A DNA stretch of 13,783 bases from Irineochytrium annulatum (taxonomy: Eukaryota > Chytridiomycota > Chytridiomycetes > Chytridiales > Chytridiaceae). A program made the translations under genes and the position numbers. The notes under the pieces are model-generated. The model was not told where the DNA came from. It made no database searches and saw only the letters and a list, made by a program, of their open reading frames with translations. The stretch lies in assembly GCA_027600665.1 (NCBI GenBank), contig JADGJL010000794.1, forward strand, positions 1-13,783. Reading direction: 5' to 3'. Position 1 is the stretch's first letter. Every line of letters starts with the position of its first letter. This document shows positions 1-6,923 of this stretch, in pieces.

Positions 1-482
1 AAATAAATTAGAAGAGGGTTGAGAGAAGATCCAACTGCAACAGCAAATGACCATCAAAGGGTAAGCCGCGACGTATACACGGATAAGAAACTGCATCCCT
101 TCGTTATGCACTAACCAACAATTTGTTAACAAGTCGACAGAACACGACCTCACTGGACTCTACAACTAGAGGGCATGGCAAACCAATCCAACATCACAAT
201 GCACCTACTAATTTCTTCCTGCTCGCCATGTCGCGCTCGACCTTCGCATCGTTCGGTGATGTTCTCGCTGACGCTGTTTCTGCCGTCGGCGACCGCTTGG
301 CCTAGCGACTTCGTCATTGCGCCAGGTGCCAGTGACAACCCCCCCACCTCAACGCCTCGCGGTCAACCCCGCCCCGCCACCATCCGAGACCGCGCCATAG
401 TCGTATAACCGCGGCCGAGACCGAGAAGTGGGTGAGGGACTAATACCGGCCCTTGTACGCGCCGATCGAACACGACGTAAAG
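1..482. other. Left-edge stretch without a supported gene
   Basis: No reading here gives a recognisable domain. An ATG at 199 opens a 69-codon frame whose first residues (Arg/Ser/Cys/Leu-rich) resemble the mitochondrial presequences of the neighbouring genes. It ends at a stop near 408 with no known domain, and I could not splice it cleanly onto the Myb-like segment at 483-642. A minus-strand frame (363-578) is also fairly codon-biased but shows nothing recognisable. The stretch may hold the start of a decayed or mis-modelled gene, or the promoter of the downstream fusion gene. Confidence 0.4.
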
Positions 483-642
483 CTCCTCCCGCTTAAAAAA
501 CCGTCCAAGGGGAAGTGGAAGTACGACGACGATGTGTTTCTCATTCGAGAGATTAGGCCTCTCGACCGGGCACATCAAGGAATACGCGGGAGTCTACAGG
601 ACGACATCGTTGGGCGGTGGAAGGAGCTCCTTCTCTCCAAAA
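483..642 (+). pseudogene. Orphan Myb/SANT-like exon, possible remnant
   Basis: One plus frame reads as a three-helix DNA-binding module: an initial K-W-K-Y-D-D-D-V-F-L, a middle helix, then D-D-I-V-G-R-W-K-E-L-L, which resembles a Myb recognition helix with its Trp. Codons are G/C-ending as in the neighbouring genes. A possible acceptor (GTAAAG) precedes it at 482 and a possible donor (GTGATG) follows at 643. The donor phase (1) would also fit the exon starting at 794, so this could be an upstream exon of the Myb-Mgm101 gene instead of a separate remnant. No start codon was found in frame: a TAA lies at 441-443. It differs from the other Myb-like domains here and is closer to the longer fungal 'D-D-x-F-L-L-R-E-V' type of SANT-like domain (from memory). 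Function unknown. Confidence 0.35.
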
Positions 643-682
643 GTGATGACAGAGGCTGGACTCTTCTGTTCGATATCTCCAA

Positions 683-2168
683 ATGTTCCATCACAACATT
701 ATCGTATGCTCGTTGTCGACTCTGCTGTCGACCCGTCTCGCTGGCCGCGGTAGGCCGGGCGCTTCCTTCTCGCAGGCTCACCTTTCATTTCAGATCTGAA
801 ATGCACACGATTTTTCGGGTCGACGCCGCCCACACTAGGGCGACGCTGGACGGCAGACGAGGACGCATTCATACTGGAGAACCCCAGAATGCGGGTGATG
901 GAATTGCAAAAGCGGCATCTTGCGAATCGGACTCTAATTGCCATAGCCCTAAGGCGGGCGAAGGTGTGTTTGCAGAACTTCCATTGCAGGGTTTCAACCT
1001 GCCGGCTAACTAACGCATTGGAGGTGCTGCCCGCGGAGGAAAAGTGGTGCCAGCGCTGGAGTCCGGAGGAGGATGCACTCCTTCAATGTGCGGCGAGCAT
1101 TGGACCGTGAGCTCTGGTGGTTAGTCATTTCCCGGGCCGTTCGCGAAATGCCGTGACCATTCGTCGAGCGAAGGTATGTGTTTAGATAAGGACCTTGGTT
1201 CTCCAAATTTCTCCCGGTTTGCTGAACGCTGTTCGATGCAATTTAGATTTGTCCAGAAGAGGTGGTCAGTCGCAAGCCTTGGACGAGGAATGAAGTCGAA
1301 ACAATTCGTGCAAACGCCGAGTTGACCCCGACTGATCTGAAGCGCCAGTTTTTCCCAGACCGAAGTTTGAAGGCGGTATCCGCGCGCCGCCTGAAGCTGC
1401 TGAAGACCATGGTTGTCGACTCACCCGACGAAGACAAGGTCGACGTGCCGAAAGAGCCGCCGAGCAGCGCAGACGCGGAGCCAACGGCAGCGGCGCCTAT
1501 CGCGGGTTCGTCGCCGGAGGCCACCCCTGTTGGTGCAAAGCCGTGTTACAAATGTACACGGGATCCCGGCCAACCTCTCCCATCAACTCTGTACAAACCG
1601 GGAGTCGACGGGGAGCCGTTCGACGCCATCACGCAGAGAATTTTGGTTGAGCCCATCCCTCCTAATGGCGTCAATATCACCCCGGGTGAGTCCCCACATG
1701 CCCTCTTCCCCCACATGCCCTCTTCCTTCACGCTTGGCCGCAAATTGTCTTTGTCCCTGCAATAACTATATTTACATATGCAACCAACCAGAGGGCGTGC
1801 TCCGCCTCAACGAGATTGGCGTCCGCCGCGCCATGCTCCGCGCCTTCGGTCCCGGCGGGTGGTGCCTATTGGCCGAGGAGCACGAAGAGCATTTGAAGGG
1901 GCGTGTCGTCATGCGTGAATACTCGCTCTGGGTCCACGGCCGGTTCGTTGCCCAGGCCAAAGGCGAGTACCGTTTGTCGGGCAAGGTTGACTCGTGGGAT
2001 GGCGTGACACACAAGGTCAGGATCAGTGCGTTGATTAACTGCAGCAAGGATTTGGGAGTGGGATTCGAGTTGGAGGACCCGGTTGTCGTAAAGAAGTTCA
2101 AAGAGATGCACTGTGAGAGAACGAAGAAAGGGAGGGGGTATGTCTGGCAGAAGAAGCCGATGCCGTGA
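683..2168 (+). CDS. Myb-like x3 / Mgm101 fusion, predicted mitochondrial, with one in-frame TGA
   Basis: Model: exons 683-749, 794-963, 1024-1173, 1247-1685 and 1792-2168; phases agree at every junction and give 400 codons plus stop. Residues 1-40 are rich in Leu, Ser and Arg and lack acids until residue 23, like a mitochondrial presequence (R-F-F-G-S-T resembles a cleavage region). Three Myb/SANT-like repeats follow, at about 38-79, 90-129 and 138-170, each starting with W-[ST]-x-[ED/N]-[ED/V] and ending with a basic helix 3. An acidic Pro/Ala linker comes next, then the Mgm101 core (about 258-400) with A-F-G-P-G-G-W, R-E-Y-S-L and C-S-K-D-L-G. Mgm101 proteins are Rad52-like ssDNA-annealing factors of mtDNA nucleoids. 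Introns 2 and 3 directly follow repeats 1 and 2. Codon 108 (1108-1110) is TGA. Exon 1 and the 44-nt first intron are the least certain parts. The gene may be functional by skipping exon 3, or may be decaying. Confidence 0.6.
1108..1110 (+). other. In-frame TGA at the Trp position of Myb-like repeat 2
   Basis: Repeat 2 reads W-S-P-E-E-D before the TGA and S-H-F-P-G-R-S after it, in one frame and with the same spacing as repeat 3. Aligned with the Myb-like domain at 4133-5132, the TGA falls on the helix-2 Trp of K-L-W-K-D-I-A, so a single TGG-to-TGA change is the simplest explanation. The exon (1024-1173) is 150 nt with phase 0 at both ends, so skipping it keeps the frame. Confidence 0.7.
1686..1791 (+). 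other. Intron shared with the MGM101 paralogue, with a 16-bp internal tandem duplication
   Basis: The donor is GTGAGT, the acceptor CCAACCAG, and the phase is 1. The same intron in the paralogue (5775-5864) is 90 nt and almost identical; the 16-nt excess here is a second copy of CCCACATGCCCTCTT (1692-1707 and 1708-1724). Conservation of intron sequence argues for recent duplication or gene conversion. Confidence 0.85.
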
Positions 2169-2218
2169 TGTGGTGATGAAGGAGGTTGCCGCTGAGCGTG
2201 CATCTTTGGCCTATAATT

Positions 2219-2268
2219 AGCATCACCGCTCTTGCAGCTTGCTTGTATCTCGGCGATTGAATATATGT
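2219..2268 (+). promoter_or_regulatory. Conserved 3'-UTR block, copy A
   Basis: A 50-bp block starting AGCATCACCGCTCTTGCA and ending ATTGAATATATGT lies about 50 bp after the stop codon. It matches 6289-6338 at 47 of 50 positions, while the 3' UTR just upstream has diverged and contains indels. A polyadenylation or RNA-localisation element is possible; I see no clear Puf3-type UGUANAUA site. Confidence 0.5.
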
Positions 2269-2719
2269 GCACTAGAATTCTTTTATTTTTGATCAATATG
2301 TCTTTGTATTGCATTCGCCCGCCAATTTCTTCAACAGTTGAGTCAAGGCGTCCATCTTGTACGTCAAATACGTCGGATAATTGACATGGCAACAAATTTA
2401 TGTTTGAATGAGAAGGCATACCTCCTCGCATGCGCAATGTGAATACGCGCTATGGTATTCGGCCAGGGATAAGCCCCGCCCATCGGCGGTATATTTGTGG
2501 TGACATGGCGCGTTCTGCGTCACAAAAACAACCGCATTCCATCCCCGCAGCGTAGGCACCTATCCAATAATGTCCGCTCGACGTAGCCAACCGCCAATTA
2601 CCCAGCCAACAGACCCGTCGCAAACTGCGCCCCCGCCCTCTTCCGTTTTTTTCGGCTGTCAGCTACGCCCCCAACACCACCCCCCAACACTAGCAGCACT
2701 CGTCGTCACTCTCAGCCTT
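2269..2719. other. Intergenic stretch, no supported gene
   Basis: This lies between the end of the Myb-Mgm101 gene and the stop codon of the convergent small coiled-coil gene. The left part is AT-rich. The right part (about 2560-2720) has an open plus frame starting at an ATG (2570), but it is Pro-rich, continues antisense to the coiled-coil gene and has no recognisable domain, so I do not call it. Confidence 0.5.
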
Positions 2720-2956
2720 CTAGACCTCTTCCTCCTCTACGGCGTTGCCCAGCCTCGACCTAACCCACTCCACCTTCAACCGTTTCTTCTCCCACTCGTC
2801 CCTGTCCCTCGCGTCCGTAAAAGCGAGTGACCTGTCGAACACGCTCATTATCGTGGCGACAGCGTCGGCCAGCACGGCGATCTCCTCGCTCTGAGTGCCC
2901 GCACGCCTTGCGACGCTCTGCACGATGTCCTCCAGACTCTCCACGCGCTCGGCCAT
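2720..2956 (-). CDS. Small acidic coiled-coil protein, 78 aa, unknown function
   Basis: The frame from ATG 2956 to TAG 2720-2722 has strongly G/C-ending codons. It reads as a helical protein: M-A-E-R-V-E-S-L-E-D-I-V-Q-S-V, a second hydrophobic helix near residues 26-42, and a charged helix with D-E-W-E-K-K-R-L, ending E-E-E-E-V. Heptad-like spacing of Leu, Val and Ile suggests coiled-coil association. The frame stays open upstream to 3067, and that stretch is Arg-rich (R-R-R-Y-L-V-A-V-V-L-S-R) like a presequence, but no ATG was found for it. A 43-nt GTGAGT...CTGAC...CAG intron (3068-3110) and a TATA box (3187-3194) lie upstream, so the first exon may be non-coding. No family was recognised. 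Start and length are uncertain. Confidence 0.5.
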   Translation of the reverse strand: MAERVESLEDIVQSVARRAGTQSEEIAVLADAVATIMSVFDRSLAFTDARDRDEWEKKRLKVEWVRSRLGNAVEEEEV

Positions 2957-3067
2957 CTCCAGCTTTTCTGTCGACTGCGCGAGATGCCGCAACCCCGGCG
3001 GCCGGGTCCTGCTCAAGACCACGGCGACCAGGTACCGACGCCGGATGGTCGAGCGCCCATAGCGAAC

Positions 3068-3110
3068 CTGAGGAGGCTGCCAATCGAGCCGGCGAGTCAG
3101 TGGAACTCAC
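3068..3110 (-). other. Probable 5' intron of the small coiled-coil gene
   Basis: On the minus strand this reads GTGAGT, then ACTGAC as a branch-like site, then CTCAG at the end. Its 43-nt length matches introns at 7494-7535 and 7641-7683. An earlier acceptor at 3077 would make it 34 nt. Confidence 0.5.
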
Positions 3111-3186
3111 GATGTTCCAAAGAAACAAAAACCTTCGTGAACGGGGAGAATACGGAGGGCTGTCGTGAATCTCGAGCGGTACCCTG

Positions 3187-3194
3187 CTTTATAT
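3187..3194 (-). promoter_or_regulatory. TATA box, minus strand
   Basis: ATATAAAG on the minus strand lies about 80 bp upstream of the putative first splice donor of the small coiled-coil gene, in a suitable position to start its transcription. Confidence 0.4.
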
Positions 3195-4051
3195 GATGCG
3201 CTCGTTCTATATTACACCTAATTTTTTCTTTCATGTAGTTCGTAAAGCACAAAATTGATTACAGCAACTATTCTCTCCCAGTCATGGCAGCTCTTGCTCG
3301 CTTTCGCGCGCATGAAAGTAGTTACCATGCGAGATCCCCACATCTAGGACAATTTTTCGAGCACCAATTTGCCCATCAACTAGGAGGTGATTATATTGTC
3401 GCTATAAAGCAGATCTTTGGGTTCAGGTGGGGGAGATATCAATATATTCTTTAAAATCATGGTGTACTTTGTATTGTTATAAGACTCGTTGCATGACTCC
3501 AATGAAAACTGCAAAGTAGTGGATTACGAATGACAACAAAGACTATGCGCGTAATTTGGTGACATCCCTCGCACCACTACATAATTACATAACGTGCATG
3601 ATGGCGAATAAAACACAGCCAGATATGCCATACTGGACATCGCACTCACTGCATTATAAAAAGACGAAGGGCGTGAACAACTGGGAACATAAGCACAGAT
3701 AGCAAACTCGAAAACTACCGCCTTCCGCGTATGGTTGCATACATGCAAGATATCAGAAAGTCAGTTGAAGGGCATAGCAAAGGCAGAAAAGATAGACTGC
3801 TGAGCAAGGGCAAATCAGCGCAAACTCGTATGATACATTGGCGAGGCGAGAGGGATATACAGGAACTGATATGCAAGCAGCAAATAGAACATAAGGCAAA
3901 ATTGAAGCAAATGTTTGCCATCATCAAAATGAAGAACAAAAAGGAAGGGAGCATACGGGGGAGGACGCGATCGGTATTAAAGGACAAGCAGGAACAGCAC
4001 CGTAAACACAAAAACATTGGAACGAAGCGGATGACCAGACAAGATACAAAT
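3195..4051. other. Intergenic and 3'-flank stretch, purine-rich on the plus strand
   Basis: 3195-3720 is AT-rich with no credible ORF. From about 3725 to 4050 the plus strand is strongly purine-rich (A/G), giving a long Lys/Arg-rich plus frame that I treat as compositional. It is the 3' flank of the minus-strand gene at 4052-5132, so that transcript's 3' UTR would be pyrimidine-rich. Similar tracts follow both FHA genes. Confidence 0.5.
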
Positions 4052-5132
4052 TCAGGAGCATCGATAACCCCGGTGCGCTGGAAAAAAAAAGTCAAATCCG
4101 CAAATTGCACAATGCGAAGAACAAACAGTTACCTGATTTCAAACGGTCATAGCGCCTTTGACACGCTTTCAGCGTCCGTTTCGGAAAGTCTTTAGCTATA
4201 TCTTTCCAAAGCTTGTCCTCCGACTTCAACGCAAGCAGTTGATTATCATCTTCCTCGGTCCACCGAGGAACAGCAACAATCTCCTGTAAAGCGGTCTTCC
4301 CGGCGACTTCGGAAACACCGTTTGATGATGGCGGGGAAAAGAAGTCACGCCTTGTGATCAAAGCGGCGGCCACCCCTCTGCTAACGTTCACATCCTTAAC
4401 CCCCATTTTCATCAAGGCCGACTTTTGCCTGTCACTCGCCGGCAGCTTTCTCCAGGCCGCGCTACGCTTGCACGTCGCCACGGCCTTCGGTCCGTGCTCC
4501 TGCTTCACCCATGTCTCCACCGCGGCTAAGGCCGACGGGAGCTTGTCGGAACGAAAAATCTCGCTGTCGAAGCTCTTGCAGCCCGCTGGGGTCCCGCCCA
4601 CCCCAACCCCGGGAGAAAACATCCTCCTCCGAAGCGTCGCGACGTAAAAGCCTTTTACGGGCTGAACTACCTCCGGCCCAGGCTCGCCGACTGCAACGTC
4701 CGTCCTCCTGAGAAAGATAATATCCCCACCCTTCCCCTCCGACGCCATGACAGACAGCACGAAATCATCGGGACCAATCCGGACCCACGCGAGATGGGAC
4801 ATCATCTGGAGTGCCGGCTCGTCGGCGACGACGGACTTAGGGGTCAACAACGTCTGGACGTCGAAGACATCGAACTTGAAGTCGCCGTTCTGCTTGCCCA
4901 TCTCGGCCAGCGCGGTCTCACGCATTAATTTCGCCGTGGTGGCGAGGGCGCGGTGCTCGTTTGACGGCGAGGTGGACTTGGAGGCGGAGGTAGTCGTCGA
5001 TGTGGCCTGGATCGACGAAGTGAACTTCGACCTCGAACGACTCGCCAAAGGCCAAAACATCACCGAAGAAACCGCCGATGCAGAGGCCGGGCGCAACATG
5101 TTGCTGAGCGGCCGGATGAGGAGTCGGTGCAT
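4052..5132 (-). CDS. Predicted mitochondrial protein with a C-terminal Myb/SANT-like domain
   Basis: Exon 1 is 5132-4133 and exon 2 is 4077-4052, joined over a 55-nt intron (GTAACT...nine T then CCAG), giving about 341 aa; read-through of the intron would end at 4092 with 346 aa. Residues 1-55 are Arg/Ser/Ala/Thr-rich with no acids, a clear presequence. Residues about 80-205 form an unassigned mixed alpha/beta region. Residues about 227-263 read W-R-K-L-P-A-S-D-R-Q...L-M-K-M-G-V...S-R-G-V-A-A-A-L-I. From memory, this small helical module accompanies organellar and bacterial helicases and related proteins (Irc3-like C-termini among them); no helicase motor is present. Residues 291-333 are a Myb-like domain (R-W-T-E-E-D-D, L-W-K-D-I-A, F-P-K-R-T) with all three helices. 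The gene starts 73 bp from the divergent MGM101. A DNA-binding role in the mitochondrion is inferred. Confidence 0.75.
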
Positions 5133-5205
5133 TGAGGTGGATTGATTTGTGTTTCATCAAAATCTGTTCCCATTCGCCTTTATTCAAATCGCGCTGTCCG
5201 TCGAC
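5133..5205. promoter_or_regulatory. 73-bp divergent intergenic region between the Myb-like gene and MGM101
   Basis: The start codons at 5132 (minus) and 5206 (plus) are separated by only 73 bp, so both transcripts must start within it or within each other's 5' regions. No TATA box is evident. The arrangement implies shared control of two mitochondrial genes. Confidence 0.55.
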
Positions 5206-6241
5206 ATGGCCTTTCGTGGGATCGCCTCGTTGGTCGGCCCGCTCGTGCGCCATCGCACTCACCTTCAGTCGATGAGCTTGGGACCCGCTTTGTTCGCCGG
5301 TCGTCGCGGTTTTCCCGGAAGGGCAACCACTGTCCGTGAATATGTGAGTACCACGAAAGCCCTTAGACAGATCTCGGCTGGACGTCCATATTCCTCTCTT
5401 TCACGATGCATGCGGCTCACCCTGTGTTATTACTGACCCCTTTTTACCCGTGAACACGCAGGCCTCCATCGTCAACGAGCGAAAGTTCCTCGGAGGCATG
5501 GTCGTCGACCCACCCGACGAAGAGAAGGTCGACGTGCCGAAGGAGCCGCCGAGCAGCGCAGACGCGGAGCCAACGGCAGCGGCGCCTGTTGCGGGTGCTT
5601 CGTCGGTGGCCACTCTTCTTGGAGCAGAGCCTTGCTACAAATGGACACGGGATCCTGGCCAACCTCTCCCATCGACTCTGTACAACCCGGGAGGCAACGG
5701 GGAGCCGTTCGACGCCATCACGCAGAGAATTTTGGTTGAGCCCATCCCTCCTAATGGCGTCGATATCACCCCGGGTGAGTCCCCCACATGCCCTCTTCCT
5801 TCAAGCTTGGCCGCAAATTATCTTTGTTCCTGCAATAACTAAATTCACATATGGAACCAACCAGAGGGCGAGCTCCGCCTCAACGAGATTGGCGTCCGCC
5901 GCGCCATGCTCCGCGCCTTCGGTCCCGGCGGGTGGTCCTTATTGGCTGAGGAGCACGAAGAGCAACTGAAGGGGTATGTCCTCTCGCGCGAGTACTCGCT
6001 ATGGGTCCACGGCCGGTTCGTCGCCCAGGCCAGCGGCGAGTACCGTTTGTCGGGCAAGGTTGACTCGTGGGATGGCACGACGGAGAAGGTCAGGAGCAGT
6101 GCGCTGATTAATTGCTGCAAGGATTTGGGGGTGGGATTCGAGTTGGAGAACCCGGATGTCGTGAAGAACTTTAAGGTGATGCACTGTGAGAGAACGAAGA
6201 AAGGGAGGGGGTATGTTTGGCAGAAGAAGCCGATGCCGTGA
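5206..6241 (+). CDS. MGM101: Mitochondrial genome maintenance protein Mgm101
   Basis: Exons 5206-5343, 5462-5774 and 5865-6241 join in phase to give 275 aa. The introns are canonical: 118 nt with GTGAGT, TTACTGAC and CACGCAG; and 90 nt with GTGAGT and CCAACCAG. Exon 1 encodes a presequence (M-A-F-R-G-I-A-S-L-V start, Arg-rich, no acids, G-R-R-G-F near the end). An acidic Pro/Ala linker follows, then the Mgm101 core from about residue 130: R-I-L-V-E-P-I-P-P, A-F-G-P-G-G-W, S-R-E-Y-S-L, C-C-K-D-L-G-V and a basic C-terminal tail with K-K-G-R-G. Mgm101 is a Rad52-related ssDNA-binding and annealing protein that maintains and repairs mtDNA in nucleoids. Both cysteines of the CC-K-D-L-G motif are kept (residues 234-235), unlike the copy at 683-2168. 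No break is seen; this is probably the working copy. Confidence 0.9.
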
Positions 6242-6338
6242 TTTGGTGATGCTGGTTGCGGTTGAACGTGCCTTTTTAGTCTATATTCAGCATCACCGCT
6301 CTTGCACCTTGCTTGTATTTCGGCCATTGAATATATGT
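5498..6338 (+). repeat. Segmental duplicate, copy B of the Mgm101 module
   Basis: This is the partner of 1409-2268 in direct orientation, offset by about 4.1 kb. It covers part of exon 2, the 90-nt intron, exon 3 and the 3' flank. Over the last exon the two proteins differ at about 15 of 125 positions, with no indels. Confidence 0.85.
6289..6338 (+). promoter_or_regulatory. Conserved 3'-UTR block, copy B
   Basis: This block has 47 of 50 bases identical to 2219-2268 and lies about 50 bp after the stop codon. The higher conservation here than in 6242-6288 suggests selection or a conversion tract end. It may contain the RNA 3'-end signal (ATTGAATATATGT). Confidence 0.5.
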
Positions 6339-6923
6339 ACGGGTCGCTATCTCTTATTTATCATCAATGCGTGCCTTTGTTTAGTATTTCGCACGCCGAT
6401 TGCTTAAAAGTTAATTGAATGCGTGAAGAAAAAATGGAGTTCTTAACGCAGTCCTGGTTCGATGCACCTGCGAGACATAGCATCACCCCTCCCTTTATGT
6501 CTCTTAGTGTAATCTACGGTAACGGCAAAGAATGGCAGACTGCACTCGGCAGAGAAGAAGCTCACAGCACGGACCATTATAAATGTTGGGATGGCAAAAG
6601 ATAGGATGTAGGATCAAGAAGCTGGGCGAAGCAGATGGCGGAAACGTGCGATTTTAGGTTGCGTTTTACCTTAACTTCCCGCTATCCTCAGCTTTCCATC
6701 CGCTAGCATTTATATCCTTTCCTGTTGACCTAACTCTATGTTCAAGCTGACGGAGCTGCCTAGGCAGGAAGCCGTCAAGACATCATGAACGCTTAAAATA
6801 GCTACACACAAGTCTGCGCATTTAAGGGAAACGCTTGATTGCAGAGGAAGAAGTCAAAAACATTTTTCATTTGAAGCAAATCTGTCCGCTCGCGAAGCAT
6901 AACTCTCATCGCCTTCGCTCAGA
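6339..6923. other. Intergenic stretch, nothing supported
   Basis: This lies between MGM101 and the next gene. Short ORFs exist on both strands but none has a domain, codon bias or splice structure that I can defend. No TATA box is obvious upstream of the ATG at 6924. Confidence 0.5.

Larger units (their letters stand above)
1409..2268 (+). repeat. Segmental duplicate, copy A of the Mgm101 module
   Basis: Similarity to 5498-6338 begins abruptly at a shared CATGGTNGTCGAC and runs through the acidic linker, the intron, the whole Mgm101 core, the stop codon and into the 3' flank. The last 50 bp (2219-2268 versus 6289-6338) differ at only three positions. Upstream of the boundary the genes differ completely: Myb-like exons here, a short presequence exon in the other copy. 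The boundary therefore marks where the Mgm101 module was joined to the Myb array, or where one was exchanged. Confidence 0.85.

Noticed and set aside
1108..1110. TGA read as Trp (altered genetic code)
   Set aside because: All other genes here use TGG for Trp and several end at TGA, so reassignment is not supported.
1107..1124. 18-nt GTGAGC...TAG micro-intron that would remove the TGA
   Set aside because: Too short for a spliceosomal intron, and removing it spoils the otherwise exact spacing of the Myb repeat; a nonsense change or exon skipping is simpler.
1772..2437. 221-codon minus-strand ORF opposite the Mgm101 exon
   Set aside because: Antisense shadow of a clearly conserved coding exon; the same antisense frame appears opposite copy B.
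2570..2830. 86-codon plus ORF with a hydrophobic stretch
   Set aside because: Lies partly antisense to the codon-biased coiled-coil gene; Pro-rich with no recognisable features.
3731..4195. 154-codon plus-strand ORF, Lys/Arg-rich
   Set aside because: Compositional by-product of a purine-rich 3' flank. It overlaps the Myb-encoding end of the minus-strand gene, and has no domain or codon bias.
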